A stretch of DNA of 64,000 nucleotides from Rhizobium viscosum (GTDB lineage Bacteria > Pseudomonadota > Alphaproteobacteria > Rhizobiales > Rhizobiaceae): contig NZ_JADBEC010000001.1 in the NCBI RefSeq assembly GCF_014873945.1, forward strand, positions 558,001 to 622,000, given 5' to 3'. Position 1 is the first letter of the stretch, and each line of letters begins with the position of its first letter. Below the pieces are notes generated by a model. It worked only from the letters and a program-made list of their open reading frames with translations. It was not told where the DNA came from and made no database searches. Positions 47,687-56,963 of the stretch are shown here, in pieces. A program made the translations under genes and the position numbers.

Positions 47687-48601
47687 ATGTCTGCCGATGC
47701 AAGCGCCCCCCTCATCAAGAACGAAGACAGTCCACGCGGCTTTGCCTTCGCGCTGACGGCCTATCTTCTGTGGGGCTTTCTGCCGATCTACATGAAGGCT
47801 CTGGCGCATATTTCACCTGCCGAAGTCATCGCCCATCGAATTTTATGGTCGCTGCCGCTCGCCGGCATCGTGCTTTTGGTGCTGGGACGCACGCAGGATA
47901 TCGCCATTGCGCTGCGTTCACCGCGCATGCTCGCCATGGCAATGATGACCGCGGCGCTGATCACCGTGAACTGGGGCACCTATGTCTGGGCGATCGGCGC
48001 CGGCCATTCACTCGATGCGGCCATGGGCTATTTCATCAATCCGCTCTTCAGCATCTTCCTCGGCGCCGTGCTGCTGAAGGAAAAGCTGCAGCCGATGCAG
48101 ATCGCGGCGATCTGCCTTGCCGGCCTTGCGGTCGTCGTGCTCGCCTTCGACAGCGGCGGCATCCCTTGGGTGGCGCTGACGCTGGCCATCAGCTGGGGCT
48201 TCTATGCGCTGTTTCGCAAGACGCTGCCGCTCGGGCCGAACCAGGGCTTCTTCCTGGAAGTACTGATCCTCAGCCTGCCGGCCCTCATCTACATCCTCTA
48301 CCTGGAATTCGTCAGCGGCGAAGGCCACCTCTACCGGACGGGCCTTTCCGATACAGCCCTGTTGCTCGGCTGCGGGCTCATCACCGCGGTACCGTTGATG
48401 ATCTATGCTAACGGCGCCAAGCTGCTGAAACTCTCGACCATCGGCATCATGCAATATATCGCCCCGACAATGATCTTCATCATTGCGATTTTCGGCTTCG
48501 GGGAGGAGCTCGACACGGCGCGTATGATCGCCTTCCCGCTGATCTGGGCGGGCCTCTTCTTCTATAGCTGGTCGATGCTGCGGACGAGCCGCGGGCGCTA
48601 A
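47687..48601 (+). CDS. rarD: RarD-type EamA family transporter
   Basis: The 304-residue protein has about ten hydrophobic segments and the RarD opening GFAFALTAYLLWGFLPIYMK, with SLDAAMGYFINPLFSIFLGA. RarD belongs to the drug/metabolite transporter superfamily; chloramphenicol-related phenotypes are reported in other species, but the substrate here is unknown. Confidence 0.9.
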   Translation: MSADASAPLIKNEDSPRGFAFALTAYLLWGFLPIYMKALAHISPAEVIAHRILWSLPLAGIVLLVLGRTQDIAIALRSPRMLAMAMMTAALITVNWGTYVWAIGAGHSLDAAMGYFINPLFSIFLGAVLLKEKLQPMQIAAICLAGLAVVVLAFDSGGIPWVALTLAISWGFYALFRKTLPLGPNQGFFLEVLILSLPALIYILYLEFVSGEGHLYRTGLSDTALLLGCGLITAVPLMIYANGAKLLKLSTIGIMQYIAPTMIFIIAIFGFGEELDTARMIAFPLIWAGLFFYSWSMLRTSRGR

Positions 48602-48614
48602 GCCCGCACCCGTT

Positions 48615-48649
48615 TCACGCAATTCCGCCGCGCAGCTGGAATTGCGTGA
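48615..48649. terminator. Convergent palindrome between rarD and LOG gene
   Basis: A perfect 12-bp stem TCACGCAATTCC / GGAATTGCGTGA with an 11-nt loop lies between the two stop codons. It can serve both genes; there is no U-run. Similar ACGCAATTCC palindromes recur between rhizobial genes. Confidence 0.6.
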
Positions 48650-48653
48650 GAAC

Positions 48654-49277
48654 TTACATCTTTGAGATCACGTCGTCCTCGCCGTCACGGTCGGCGGCAA
48701 GCTCTGCCGCCTGCGCCATGATGGCAGGGATGATGCCCGAGATCTCGTCGATGACCAGCGGCTGCACGCGATGGGCGGTGTGCAGGAAGCCCTCGCCCGT
48801 CATATGGTGCAGAAGCTCCATCATCGGATCCCAGAAGCCGTTGATGTTGGCGAAGACCATCGGCTTTTCGTGACGGCCGAGCTGCGCCCAGGTCATGATC
48901 TCGACGATCTCTTCCAGCGTGCCGATACCGCCCGGCAAGGCCACGAAGGCATCCGAGCGCTCGAACATCGTGTGTTTGCGCGCATGCATGTCAGGGGTTA
49001 CAATAAGCTCGTTGAGCTGGCCGAGCGAATGGCGAGTCGCCTCCATGTCGATCAGGAACTCGGGAATGATGCCCGTCACCTGACCGCCGTTGGATAGGGT
49101 CCCGCTGGCCACAGCGCCCATGATGCCCTTTGTGCCGCCGCCGTAGATCAGGCGCAGGCCATATTCCGCGATCTCTTTTCCGAGCGCGCGGCCGGCAGCC
49201 ATATGGGAAGGATCGCGTCCCGGCCGAGAGCCGCAGTATACGCAAATGGATCGAATCGGTACAGATTGTTCGGTCAT
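48654..49277 (-). CDS. LOG family protein (cytokinin riboside 5'-monophosphate phosphoribohydrolase type)
   Basis: The 207-residue protein has the Rossmann opening SICVYCGSRPG and the LOG motif PGGIGTLEEIVEIMTWAQLG. LOG enzymes release active cytokinin bases or, in bacteria, act as nucleotide N-glycosidases. In a plant-associated bacterium, cytokinin activation is attractive but unproved. The ATG at 49277 starts just before the conserved core; the frame to 49313 adds nothing conserved. Confidence 0.87.
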   Translation of the reverse strand: MTEQSVPIRSICVYCGSRPGRDPSHMAAGRALGKEIAEYGLRLIYGGGTKGIMGAVASGTLSNGGQVTGIIPEFLIDMEATRHSLGQLNELIVTPDMHARKHTMFERSDAFVALPGGIGTLEEIVEIMTWAQLGRHEKPMVFANINGFWDPMMELLHHMTGEGFLHTAHRVQPLVIDEISGIIPAIMAQAAELAADRDGEDDVISKM

Positions 49278-49433
49278 AAGGGAAAAACAACTATTCCATT
49301 TCAATGCAGTCAAGAAAATTGACTGAAAAGCGGCGTCCAGAGCTTGCCTATTTGCTTTGAATGCTTGTGCAAAGCAACGGGAATCGCTAGCAATTTCTGA
49401 ATACTACGGCAATTTGCCGCCTTTGGAGACGCA

Positions 49434-51452
49434 ATGATGAAAAACCGTGCCGGCTTGCTGGCCCTCGCAGTGCTCGTAATCGCAATCATACTGATGGTGT
49501 TTTTCGTCATGCCACGGCTCGGCTCTGATGTGGCGAAGGTTGGTGACGCCATCAACCAGGCGGGCACCGAGGTCAACAACACGGTTAACGAAGCGTCTAA
49601 GACTTCCCGCTCCGCTGCCGCGGATGCTGCAGCGGCCGCCCAGAAGATCGGCAGTCTCACTGCCGATGCCGTCCGATCACTCTCCGGCCTGAAGGCGTTG
49701 TTTACCGATGGCAAGGTTCCCGCTGCCGATGCGCTTGCAGGCGCCAAGACTGCCGCCGTGAATACGCTGACCGCCATCGCCGATTTCGCTGTCCCTGATG
49801 GTCTCGACACGACCACCGCAAGCCTCGTCTCCAGGGCCAAGGATGGTGCGGGCAAAGCGCGCGATATCATCCAGAATCTCCCTGAAAACGCTGCAGATGC
49901 ATTGGCCGCGCTCGCACGGGCCGAAGCCGCTCTGACCGGTGCGCCCGAGCCAGCCGGCCAGCCGGCCGCAGCCAATACCGCTGCCAACGCCGGCCCGAAG
50001 ATTCCGGCTTTCGACGTGCTGCGTGTCGAGCCAGACGGTTCGACCGTCATTGCCGGTTCGGCCGAGCCGCATGGCAAGCTGGAAGTGCTTGACGGCGACA
50101 AGGTGGTCGTGACGACCGATGTCGACGGTACCGGTGATTTTGCCGCCGTTCTCGACAACCCGCTTCCGGCCGGCGACCACCAGCTCGTGCTGAAAGTAAC
50201 CGGCAAGGACGGAAAGACCACGCTGTCTGAAGAAGTTGCGACCGTTTCCGTGCCGAAGGATGGCAGCGGCAGCGAGTTGCTCGCCATGGTTTCCAAGCCG
50301 GGCACGGCAAGCCGCATCATCACCGCACCGAAGGCTGAGGTCGCAAACGCCCAGCCGCCGGCCGCCGACAACGCGCAGCCTGCCTCTAATGGCGCTCCGA
50401 GCAACGAGGTTGCAATGCAGACGCCGAATATGCCCGTGGCATCTGGTGATGCGGGCAATACGGCACCTGCTCTTCCCGGCACTCAGCAGGGCACCGAGGC
50501 TGTTGCCGATGTGGTGATCACTGCCGTGGAGATCGAAGGCAACAAGATCTTCGTGGCGGGCACCGCGCGCGCCAATGCCAAGGTTATCGGTTACGCCGAT
50601 GATGCGCTGATCGGCCAGGATACGGCGGAGCCGGATGGTCACTTCGTTATCAGCGGCGCGATGAACCTCCCGGTCGGTGATCACAAGATCCGTGTCGATG
50701 TCGTCGATGGCACGGGCAAAGTCCTCATTCGCGCGACCGTCAATTTCAACCGTCCGGAAGGCGATCAGGTAACGGTTGCCGCGCAGTCCGGCAGCAATGC
50801 CAATGCCAATCAGGCGACGGTGCCGCTCGACGAGGGCAAGCTCGGCAAGCTCAAGGGCGATGCGACGAAAGCCTTCGGCCTGCTGAAGGGCCTGTTCGCC
50901 GACGGCAAGGTGCCGGGTGCCGAGCAGCTTGCGGCAGCCCGCTCGGCCACCGAGTTCGCGCTGCGCTCTCTGGTCGACTTCCGTCCAGGCATCGATGCGA
51001 CAGACGCCTTCAAGCAGGCATCGGCTTCCGCCTCACAGGTTGCGGCGAATGCGCTGACAGTGCTGCAGAGCCTGCCGAAGGATGCCAAGTCGGTCGGCGC
51101 AGCACTCGACAAGCTCGGCGCGATCATCGCCGAACTGACGGTTCCCGGTGCCAATGTCGCGCCGATCCCCTCAAACCAGGTATCGGACGCCAGCCAGCCA
51201 AAGACGATCGAGCAGGCGCCGCTGACGGCAAACAACAACGCGGTCATCATCCGCCGCGGCGATACGCTCTGGCAAATCTCCCGGCGTACCTATGGCCTCG
51301 GTGTGCGCTATACGACGATCTACATCGCCAACGAGGACAAGATCCTCAATCCGGACCGCATCCGTCCGGGCCAGGTCTTCGGCCTGCCGAAGGATGCGCT
51401 TCCGAATGCCGAGGAGCTGCACCGCAAGCGGCTCTCGGGCGGGCATCTCTAA
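49434..51452 (+). CDS. Large LysM domain envelope protein
   Basis: The 672-residue protein has an N-terminal membrane anchor (LALAVLVIAIILMVFFVMP), a low-complexity Ala-rich body and a C-terminal LysM domain (IIRRGDTLWQISRRTYG ... PGQVFGLPKD). Two internal units repeat: LFTDGKVPAADALAGAKTA near residue 88 and LFADGKVPGAEQLAAARSA near 490. Ig-like segments (GSTVIAGSAEPHGKLEVLDG, KIFVAGTARANAKVIG) lie between. It is probably anchored in the inner membrane and binds peptidoglycan. Confidence 0.85.
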   Translation: MMKNRAGLLALAVLVIAIILMVFFVMPRLGSDVAKVGDAINQAGTEVNNTVNEASKTSRSAAADAAAAAQKIGSLTADAVRSLSGLKALFTDGKVPAADALAGAKTAAVNTLTAIADFAVPDGLDTTTASLVSRAKDGAGKARDIIQNLPENAADALAALARAEAALTGAPEPAGQPAAANTAANAGPKIPAFDVLRVEPDGSTVIAGSAEPHGKLEVLDGDKVVVTTDVDGTGDFAAVLDNPLPAGDHQLVLKVTGKDGKTTLSEEVATVSVPKDGSGSELLAMVSKPGTASRIITAPKAEVANAQPPAADNAQPASNGAPSNEVAMQTPNMPVASGDAGNTAPALPGTQQGTEAVADVVITAVEIEGNKIFVAGTARANAKVIGYADDALIGQDTAEPDGHFVISGAMNLPVGDHKIRVDVVDGTGKVLIRATVNFNRPEGDQVTVAAQSGSNANANQATVPLDEGKLGKLKGDATKAFGLLKGLFADGKVPGAEQLAAARSATEFALRSLVDFRPGIDATDAFKQASASASQVAANALTVLQSLPKDAKSVGAALDKLGAIIAELTVPGANVAPIPSNQVSDASQPKTIEQAPLTANNNAVIIRRGDTLWQISRRTYGLGVRYTTIYIANEDKILNPDRIRPGQVFGLPKDALPNAEELHRKRLSGGHL

Positions 51453-51458
51453 ATCAAA

Positions 51459-51486
51459 AAACGGCGGCCCATCGGCCGCCGTTTTC
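51459..51486 (+). terminator. Terminator after the LysM gene
   Basis: An 11-bp perfect stem AAACGGCGGCC / GGCCGCCGTTT with loop CATC. The T-tail is short (TTTTCG) but A-rich upstream sequence suggests it can work in either direction. Confidence 0.82.
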
Positions 51487-51614
51487 GTTAGGACCGACGC
51501 GCAACACCTCGCCTATAAAATCCCTGCCAATGTTGTAATCCGCCAGCCGGTGGCATATCTCGCGGGAGCGGCGACAAGCCGCGGCGATAGCGGCCCGCCG
51601 GGCTGGAGAAAAGC

Positions 51615-53492
51615 ATGGCAAACGGCAAGACAGTTTCAGACTCCAATCTGTTGGGAACGCTCTACAATCTCTGGCCCTATATGTGGCCGAAGGACCGGCC
51701 GGATCTCAGGATGCGGGTCGTCTGGGCCTCGGTTTACCTGCTGATCTCGAAATTCGTGCTGCTGCTGGTGCCCTATTTCTTCAAGTGGTCCACCGATGCG
51801 CTGAACGGCAGGATGGACCTGCAGGGCACGCTGCCGCCGCTGCTGATCGGCGCCACAGCCCTCGTTATCGCCTATAACCTGACGCGTCTCATCCAGCTCG
51901 GTCTCAACCAGCTCAGGGACTCACTCTTTGCCAGCGTCGGTCAATATGCGGTGCGCCAGCTTGCCTACCGCACCTTCGTGCACATGCACGAGCTTTCCCT
52001 GCGCTTTCACCTCGAGCGCAAGACGGGCGGACTTTCGCGCATCATCGAGCGCGGGACCAAGGGTATCGAAACAATCGTGCGTTTCACGATCCTGAACTCG
52101 ATCCCGACAGTCATCGAATTCCTGCTGACGGCGGCGATCTTCTGGTGGGGCTATGGCTTCTCCTATCTCGCTGTTACCGCCTTCACCGTCTGGGCCTATA
52201 TCTGGTTCACCATCCGCGCCTCCGACTGGCGTATCTCCATCCGCCGGGCGATGAACGACAGCGATACGGATGCCAATACCAAGGCGATCGACTCCCTCCT
52301 CAACTTCGAAACCGTCAAATATTTCGGCAATGAAGAGATGGAGGCCAAGCGCTTCGACAAGTCGATGGAGCGTTATGAGAAGGCTGCGACCGATGTGTGG
52401 ACCTCGCTCGGTTGGCTGAACTTCGGCCAGGGCGTGATCTTCGGCATCGGCACGACGATCATGCTCGTCCTCTCGGCCTGGTCGGTTCAGCGTGGCGAGC
52501 ACACGATCGGCGATTTCGTCTTCGTCAATTCCATGCTGCTGCAGCTTTCAGTGCCGCTGAACTTTATCGGCTTCGTCTACCGTGAAATCCGCCAGGGCTT
52601 GATCGATATCGAGCAGATGTTCGATCTTCTGGAAGTGAAGGCCGAAGTGCTGGACGCGCCTGACGCGAAGGATCTTGCCATCGGCCAGGGCGCCATCTCC
52701 TTTAAGGATGTGCATTTCGCCTATGATCCGGCCCGGCCGATCCTGAAAGGCATTTCCTTCGAGGTGCCTGCGGGCAAAACGGTTGCCGTCGTCGGCCCCT
52801 CGGGTGCCGGCAAATCGACACTCTCGCGCCTGCTCTATCGCTTCTACGATATCCAGAGCGGCTCAATCACCGTCGACGGGCAAGATATCCGCGGCATCAC
52901 GCAGAAGAGCCTGCGCTCGGTGATCGGCATGGTGCCTCAAGATACGGTGCTGTTCAACGATACCGTCGCCTATAACATCCGCTACGGCCGGCCTTCGGCC
53001 AGCGAGGCCGAGGTGAAGCAGGCGGCTGAAATCGCCCAGATCGGGCATTTCATCGAAATGCTGCCGGAGGGGTTCGAAACCAAGGTCGGCGAACGCGGAC
53101 TGAAGCTTTCCGGTGGCGAGAAGCAGCGCGTGGCCATCGCCCGCACCATCCTGAAAGCCCCGCCGATCCTGATCCTCGACGAGGCGACTTCGGCGCTCGA
53201 CACGACGACGGAGCGGGAAATCCAGACGGCACTTGATGTCGTTTCCAAGAACCGCACGACGCTCGTCATCGCCCACCGCCTGTCTACCGTGATCAGTGCC
53301 GACGAGATCATCGTGTTGAAGAGCGGCGAGATCGCCGAGCGCGGCACGCATGCCGCCCTTCTCGAACAGAACGGCCTCTACGCGTCGATGTGGAACCGCC
53401 AGCGCGAGGCTACACAGGCCGAGGAGCATCTCAAGCAGGTTCGCGAGAGCGACGAGCTCGGCATCGTCAACCGGCTGGCGCCGGCAAGCTAG
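51615..53492 (+). CDS. Atm1-type ABC exporter (permease-ATPase fusion)
   Basis: The 625-residue half-transporter has six membrane helices (residues ~30-320) and a C-terminal ATPase with Walker [14 protein letters not shown], signature LSGGEKQRVAIAR and Walker B ILILDEATSALD. The helix-loop FNFETVK-like stretch NFETVKYFGNEEMEAKRFD is characteristic of the Atm1/ABCB7 group, which exports glutathione-linked sulfur or metal conjugates. It is not a lipid A flippase by this signature. Confidence 0.9.
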   Translation: MANGKTVSDSNLLGTLYNLWPYMWPKDRPDLRMRVVWASVYLLISKFVLLLVPYFFKWSTDALNGRMDLQGTLPPLLIGATALVIAYNLTRLIQLGLNQLRDSLFASVGQYAVRQLAYRTFVHMHELSLRFHLERKTGGLSRIIERGTKGIETIVRFTILNSIPTVIEFLLTAAIFWWGYGFSYLAVTAFTVWAYIWFTIRASDWRISIRRAMNDSDTDANTKAIDSLLNFETVKYFGNEEMEAKRFDKSMERYEKAATDVWTSLGWLNFGQGVIFGIGTTIMLVLSAWSVQRGEHTIGDFVFVNSMLLQLSVPLNFIGFVYREIRQGLIDIEQMFDLLEVKAEVLDAPDAKDLAIGQGAISFKDVHFAYDPARPILKGISFEVPAGKTVAVVGPSGAGKSTLSRLLYRFYDIQSGSITVDGQDIRGITQKSLRSVIGMVPQDTVLFNDTVAYNIRYGRPSASEAEVKQAAEIAQIGHFIEMLPEGFETKVGERGLKLSGGEKQRVAIARTILKAPPILILDEATSALDTTTEREIQTALDVVSKNRTTLVIAHRLSTVISADEIIVLKSGEIAERGTHAALLEQNGLYASMWNRQREATQAEEHLKQVRESDELGIVNRLAPAS

Positions 53493-53627
53493 TGCTGCCG
53501 ACAGGCGGAACTTCTGTTTTATTGTTTAGAACCGATACATCGAAGGCGGCCTGAGATCCGCGCCATTGCTCATCAGGTCGTTTTTCTGTAACCAGCGGAT
53601 ACGAAAAACGACAGGAGACCGGCATTC

Positions 53628-54326
53628 ATGAGCTTGTTCGATACGGTTCGCAACACGATCGTACCGGTGCACAAGGAAGGATACCCCTTCGTTGCCGCCT
53701 TCTTCGTCGCGTCGCTCGTATTGGGCTGGATCTTCAAGCCGCTCTTCTGGATCGGCCTCATCCTGACGCTCTGGTGCGCGTATTTCTTCCGTGATCCGGA
53801 GCGCGTCACGCCGCAGGACGATGATCTCGTCATTTCGCCGGCCGACGGCAAGGTCTCTTCGATCCAGATGGTCACGCCGCCCGCTGAGCTGAACCTCGGC
53901 GTTGAGCCGATGCTGCGCATCTCCGTCTTCATGAACGTCTTCAACTGCCATGTGAACCGCGCGCCGATGCGTGGCCGCATCGTCAGCATCAATTACCGCC
54001 CCGGCACCTTCGTGAATGCCGAACTCGACAAGGCGAGCGAAGAGAACGAGCGCAACGGCCTCGTGATCGAGACCCGCCACGGCCAGATCGGCGTCGTGCA
54101 GATTGCCGGCCTCGTGGCACGGCGCATCCTCTGCTTCTCGCACGTCAACGAACCCGTCGATGCCGGCGAACGTTTCGGCCTCATTCGCTTCGGCTCGCGC
54201 CTCGATGTCTTCCTGCCGGCGGGTGCCGCGCCGCGCGTCTCGCTCGGTCAGACGGCGGTTGCCGGCGAGACGGTCATTGCCGAATTCGCCTCGGCAAAGG
54301 GCCCGGTCATCAGCCGCCGCAGCTAA
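53628..54326 (+). CDS. psd: Phosphatidylserine decarboxylase
   Basis: The 232-residue proenzyme has a hydrophobic N-terminus, the [16 protein letters not shown] stretch and the self-cleavage site [11 protein letters not shown], where the serine becomes the pyruvoyl group. It makes phosphatidylethanolamine from phosphatidylserine. The short form is the bacterial type II-like length. It is followed by pssA after 18 nt. Confidence 0.94.
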   Translation: MSLFDTVRNTIVPVHKEGYPFVAAFFVASLVLGWIFKPLFWIGLILTLWCAYFFRDPERVTPQDDDLVISPADGKVSSIQMVTPPAELNLGVEPMLRISVFMNVFNCHVNRAPMRGRIVSINYRPGTFVNAELDKASEENERNGLVIETRHGQIGVVQIAGLVARRILCFSHVNEPVDAGERFGLIRFGSRLDVFLPAGAAPRVSLGQTAVAGETVIAEFASAKGPVISRRS

Positions 54327-54344
54327 TTTTCAGGAGAGCGCGAT

Positions 54345-55190
54345 ATGGAAACACCCTTTCCGCCCTTCGAACCGAACGGCCCGAACGACGATTCGGCCCG
54401 CGGGCCGCGTCTGCGCGAGATTCCGATCCGGCTCGTCGTTCCGAACCTCATTACCATCCTTGCCATCTGCGCCGGTCTGACCGGCATCCGGCTTGCCTTC
54501 GAAGGTCGTTATGAGCTGGCCGTCGCCATGGTACTCGTCGCCGCCTTCCTCGACGGCATTGACGGCCGTGTGGCGCGGCTGATGAAGGCCACATCGAAAT
54601 TCGGCGCGCAGATGGATTCGCTTGCCGACATCGTCAATTTCGGTGTCGCCCCTGCTCTCGTGGTCTATGTCTATGCGCTCGACGAGGCGCGCTCACTGGG
54701 CTGGATTGCCGCGCTCATTTACACGATCGCCGCCGGCCTCAGACTGGCGCGCTTCAATGTAATGTCGGAGCGCGAGAACCGCGCGCCCTGGCAATCGGAA
54801 TATTTCGTCGGCGTGCCGGCGCCTGCCGGCGCAATGTTGGTGCTTCTGCCTGTGTATCTCGGTTTTCTCGGCCTTACCGCCGACCGGACCTTCGCCTTTC
54901 TCTCCTCGGGTTACACGGTCCTCATCGCCTTCCTGCTCATCAGCCGCCTGCCTGTCTGGTCCGGTAAATCCGAGAGCCGGATGCGGCGCGATCTCGTGCT
55001 GCCTGCCATGCTCGGTGTCGTGATCTACGTCGCGATGTTGATGAGCTTTACCTGGGAAGTGATGGTCTTCACGGTCTGCGCCTACCTCATTTCGCTGCCC
55101 TTCGGCGCGCGAAAGTGGAAGCGCAAATATGGCACGCTGACCATCGAGGAACCCGGTATCGGCGAGGACGACATCGGTCGCCACATCTGA
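54345..55190 (+). CDS. pssA: CDP-diacylglycerol-serine O-phosphatidyltransferase
   Basis: The 281-residue membrane enzyme has the CDP-alcohol phosphotransferase motif in VLVAAFLDGIDGRVARLMKA (DG-x2-AR-like ending in two aspartates) followed by ADIVNFGVAPAL. It has about seven membrane segments. It makes phosphatidylserine, the substrate of Psd, so psd-pssA is a complete phosphatidylethanolamine route. Confidence 0.94.
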   Translation: METPFPPFEPNGPNDDSARGPRLREIPIRLVVPNLITILAICAGLTGIRLAFEGRYELAVAMVLVAAFLDGIDGRVARLMKATSKFGAQMDSLADIVNFGVAPALVVYVYALDEARSLGWIAALIYTIAAGLRLARFNVMSERENRAPWQSEYFVGVPAPAGAMLVLLPVYLGFLGLTADRTFAFLSSGYTVLIAFLLISRLPVWSGKSESRMRRDLVLPAMLGVVIYVAMLMSFTWEVMVFTVCAYLISLPFGARKWKRKYGTLTIEEPGIGEDDIGRHI

Positions 55191-55287
55191 GCAATTACTT
55201 TATTAAGTAAGTATTAACGAACGCAGGCTTCGGTTAAGCCTCGCGAATTATGGTCTGTGTTTACATTTCCTGATAGGCGATGCCTCT

Positions 55288-55312
55288 CTTTTGTCGCTAT
55301 TAAAGACAAAAG
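55288..55312 (+). other. Hairpin in the leader of the 44-aa gene
   Basis: Arms CTTTTGTC / GACAAAAG form a perfect 8-bp stem with a 9-nt loop, 45 nt before the GTG. A second weaker stem (AGGCTT / AAGCCT at 55225-55241) lies after pssA and may be a weak terminator. Confidence 0.4.
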
Positions 55313-55356
55313 AACGAGATAGATAAAATTCTAGAGAAACACGTAAGGAGAGTATC

Positions 55357-55491
55357 GTGACCTCGAAGAAGTCGGAACAGCAGCAGGCAGCCAAGCCGGA
55401 TCTCGCGACCAACTACCGCCCGCTCGGCCTCAAGGCCGTGGCAGCAGCCTCGATGATGGCAAAGCCGGCACCGGTCAAGAAGCTCGCCTAA
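55357..55491 (+). CDS. Uncharacterised 44-aa basic small protein
   Basis: A GTG-started frame of 44 codons is preceded by AAGGAG with 6-nt spacing, a near-perfect ribosome-binding site. The product is rich in Lys, Ala and Gln (KKSEQQQAAKPDLATNYRPL, then LKAVAAASMMAKPAPVKK). I do not recognise a domain, and there is no signal peptide or membrane segment. The NYRPLGLKAVAAA part looks like a short helical motif. The strong leader and clean codon use make a real gene likely. Its function is unknown. Confidence 0.7.
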   Translation: MTSKKSEQQQAAKPDLATNYRPLGLKAVAAASMMAKPAPVKKLA

Positions 55492-55559
55492 GCGGGCGCG
55501 AAGAAGCGTACGAGCAGGCTGATTGCCAGCAGGCTCATAACGATGCCGGATATTGGCAT
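55488..55559 (-). CDS. Possible 23-aa hydrophobic peptide
   Basis: A short minus-strand frame (MPISGIVMSLLAISLLVRFF followed by APA) could be a single membrane helix. It has no convincing ribosome-binding site and overlaps the end of the 44-aa gene by 4 nt. The stretch could equally be the tail of a longer non-coding frame. It is listed as a possibility only. Confidence 0.2.
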   Translation of the reverse strand: MPISGIVMSLLAISLLVRFFAPA

Positions 55560-55677
55560 TCGGAGCCCGCCATGCGGCGGGTTTGGCAATAATGGGCGGC
55601 AAGAAATGCGCCCTTGGCCGGAACCATGCCAACAAAGATCACCGGACTTTCCATTCAGCGGATAGCCGGTTCGGGCT

Positions 55678-56442
55678 TCAAAAGAAGCTGAGCTGCCCAT
55701 TGTCGGGCGTTTTCTTCTGCGGAGGCTTCGGCACCTTTTCGAGCGGTACCGGATCCTGAAGATCCGGCCCCATATTGGCGACCTTGTTGACCTTGTCGGA
55801 AACCGGAATCGCCTCGAAGAAATCCTCCTGAACCGGCCGCATCAGGTCAACGACCTCGCGCGGCTCCTGTGTCTTGCAGTCCAGCCAGCGGGAAAAATCC
55901 TCCGGCTGGATGACGACGGGCATACGGTCATGGATCGAAGAGATCGTACCGTTGGCCCTGGTCGTCAGGATGGCGCCGGTGTCGACCTCCGAACCATCGG
56001 CCGAGGACCATGTCTCCATGAGGCCGGCAAAGGCGATAACTCCACCGCGGCGCGGCCGGATCCAATAGGCCTGTGCCTTCTCGCCGCTTTCCTTCGAAGG
56101 ACGATGCCATTCATAGAAGCCGGAAGTGGGGATCAGGATGCGGCGATGACGCATGGCGGCGCGGAAGGAGGCTTTTCCAATTGCCGTTTCCGAGCGCGCA
56201 TTGATCAGCAGCGGAAATTCCTTGGGATCCTTGACCCAGCCAGGCGTGAAGCCCCAGCGCACAAGAAGCGCGCGGCGATCCGGCAGGTTGCTGCCCGGTT
56301 CCTGTCCCTCGCCCGCGATGACGACGAGGATCGGCTGCGTCGGCGCAATATTGTAACGCGCCGGAAAGCCTTCCAGCTCGGCAAGGCTGAAAGCTTCGGC
56401 GATATCCTTGACCACTTCTGTCAGGGCAAAACGTCCACACAT
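55678..56442 (-). CDS. SRAP domain protein (HMCES/YedK family)
   Basis: The 254-residue protein begins MCGRFAL, so Cys2 is exposed after Met removal and forms a thiazolidine crosslink with abasic sites in single-stranded DNA. Other family parts are ARYNIAPTQPILVV, NARSETAIGKASFR, RRILIPTSGFYEWHR and IHDRMPVVI. It shields abasic sites during replication. The Met at 56442 is required by the chemistry; longer frames are not used. Confidence 0.93.
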   Translation of the reverse strand: MCGRFALTEVVKDIAEAFSLAELEGFPARYNIAPTQPILVVIAGEGQEPGSNLPDRRALLVRWGFTPGWVKDPKEFPLLINARSETAIGKASFRAAMRHRRILIPTSGFYEWHRPSKESGEKAQAYWIRPRRGGVIAFAGLMETWSSADGSEVDTGAILTTRANGTISSIHDRMPVVIQPEDFSRWLDCKTQEPREVVDLMRPVQEDFFEAIPVSDKVNKVANMGPDLQDPVPLEKVPKPPQKKTPDNGQLSFF

Positions 56443-56536
56443 AAGGGTTTCTTGCACCGTGCCCGGCATCGGTCAAGGCGGTTTGCCCTCAAGCAATCCG
56501 AATGGGAAGGCGCTGCACATCTTTCGCGGAAAGGCT

Positions 56537-56863
56537 TCAGCTGCGCGGCGCAAAGAGGATGATCGCCGTGCCGGCGAGGCAGACCAGCGCGCCGCCGATG
56601 TCCCAGCGGTCGGGAACGCGGCTTTCCGCGAGCCATAGCCATAGCAGCGCGGCGATGATGTAGATACCACCATAGGCCGCGAAAGTGCGCCCGGCCGCGT
56701 CGCTCGGCACCAGAGTCAGCAGCCAGGCGAACAAGGCAAGCGATACCATACCCGGCACCAACCACCAGACGGGCTTTGCCAGGCGCAGCCAGGCCCAGAA
56801 GGCGAAGCAGCCGGCAATTTCGAAGAGGGCGGCAAGGGCGTAGATGAGGTAGGTCAAGGGCAT
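56537..56863 (-). CDS. YnfA family small membrane protein
   Basis: The 108-residue protein has four hydrophobic segments and the YnfA pattern [20 protein letters not shown] and [20 protein letters not shown]. It is a small-multidrug-resistance-like fold with unknown substrate. The ATG at 56863 gives the usual UPF0060 length. Confidence 0.92.
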   Translation of the reverse strand: MPLTYLIYALAALFEIAGCFAFWAWLRLAKPVWWLVPGMVSLALFAWLLTLVPSDAAGRTFAAYGGIYIIAALLWLWLAESRVPDRWDIGGALVCLAGTAIILFAPRS

Positions 56864-56963
56864 CTCGCGGGAATCGTGGCGCCATATTCCACGCAATGCC
56901 GACGGTTGCGCAAGGTGCTCTGACCGTGGGATAAGGCGGCATCACAGCAAAGCGTACGAAGCA

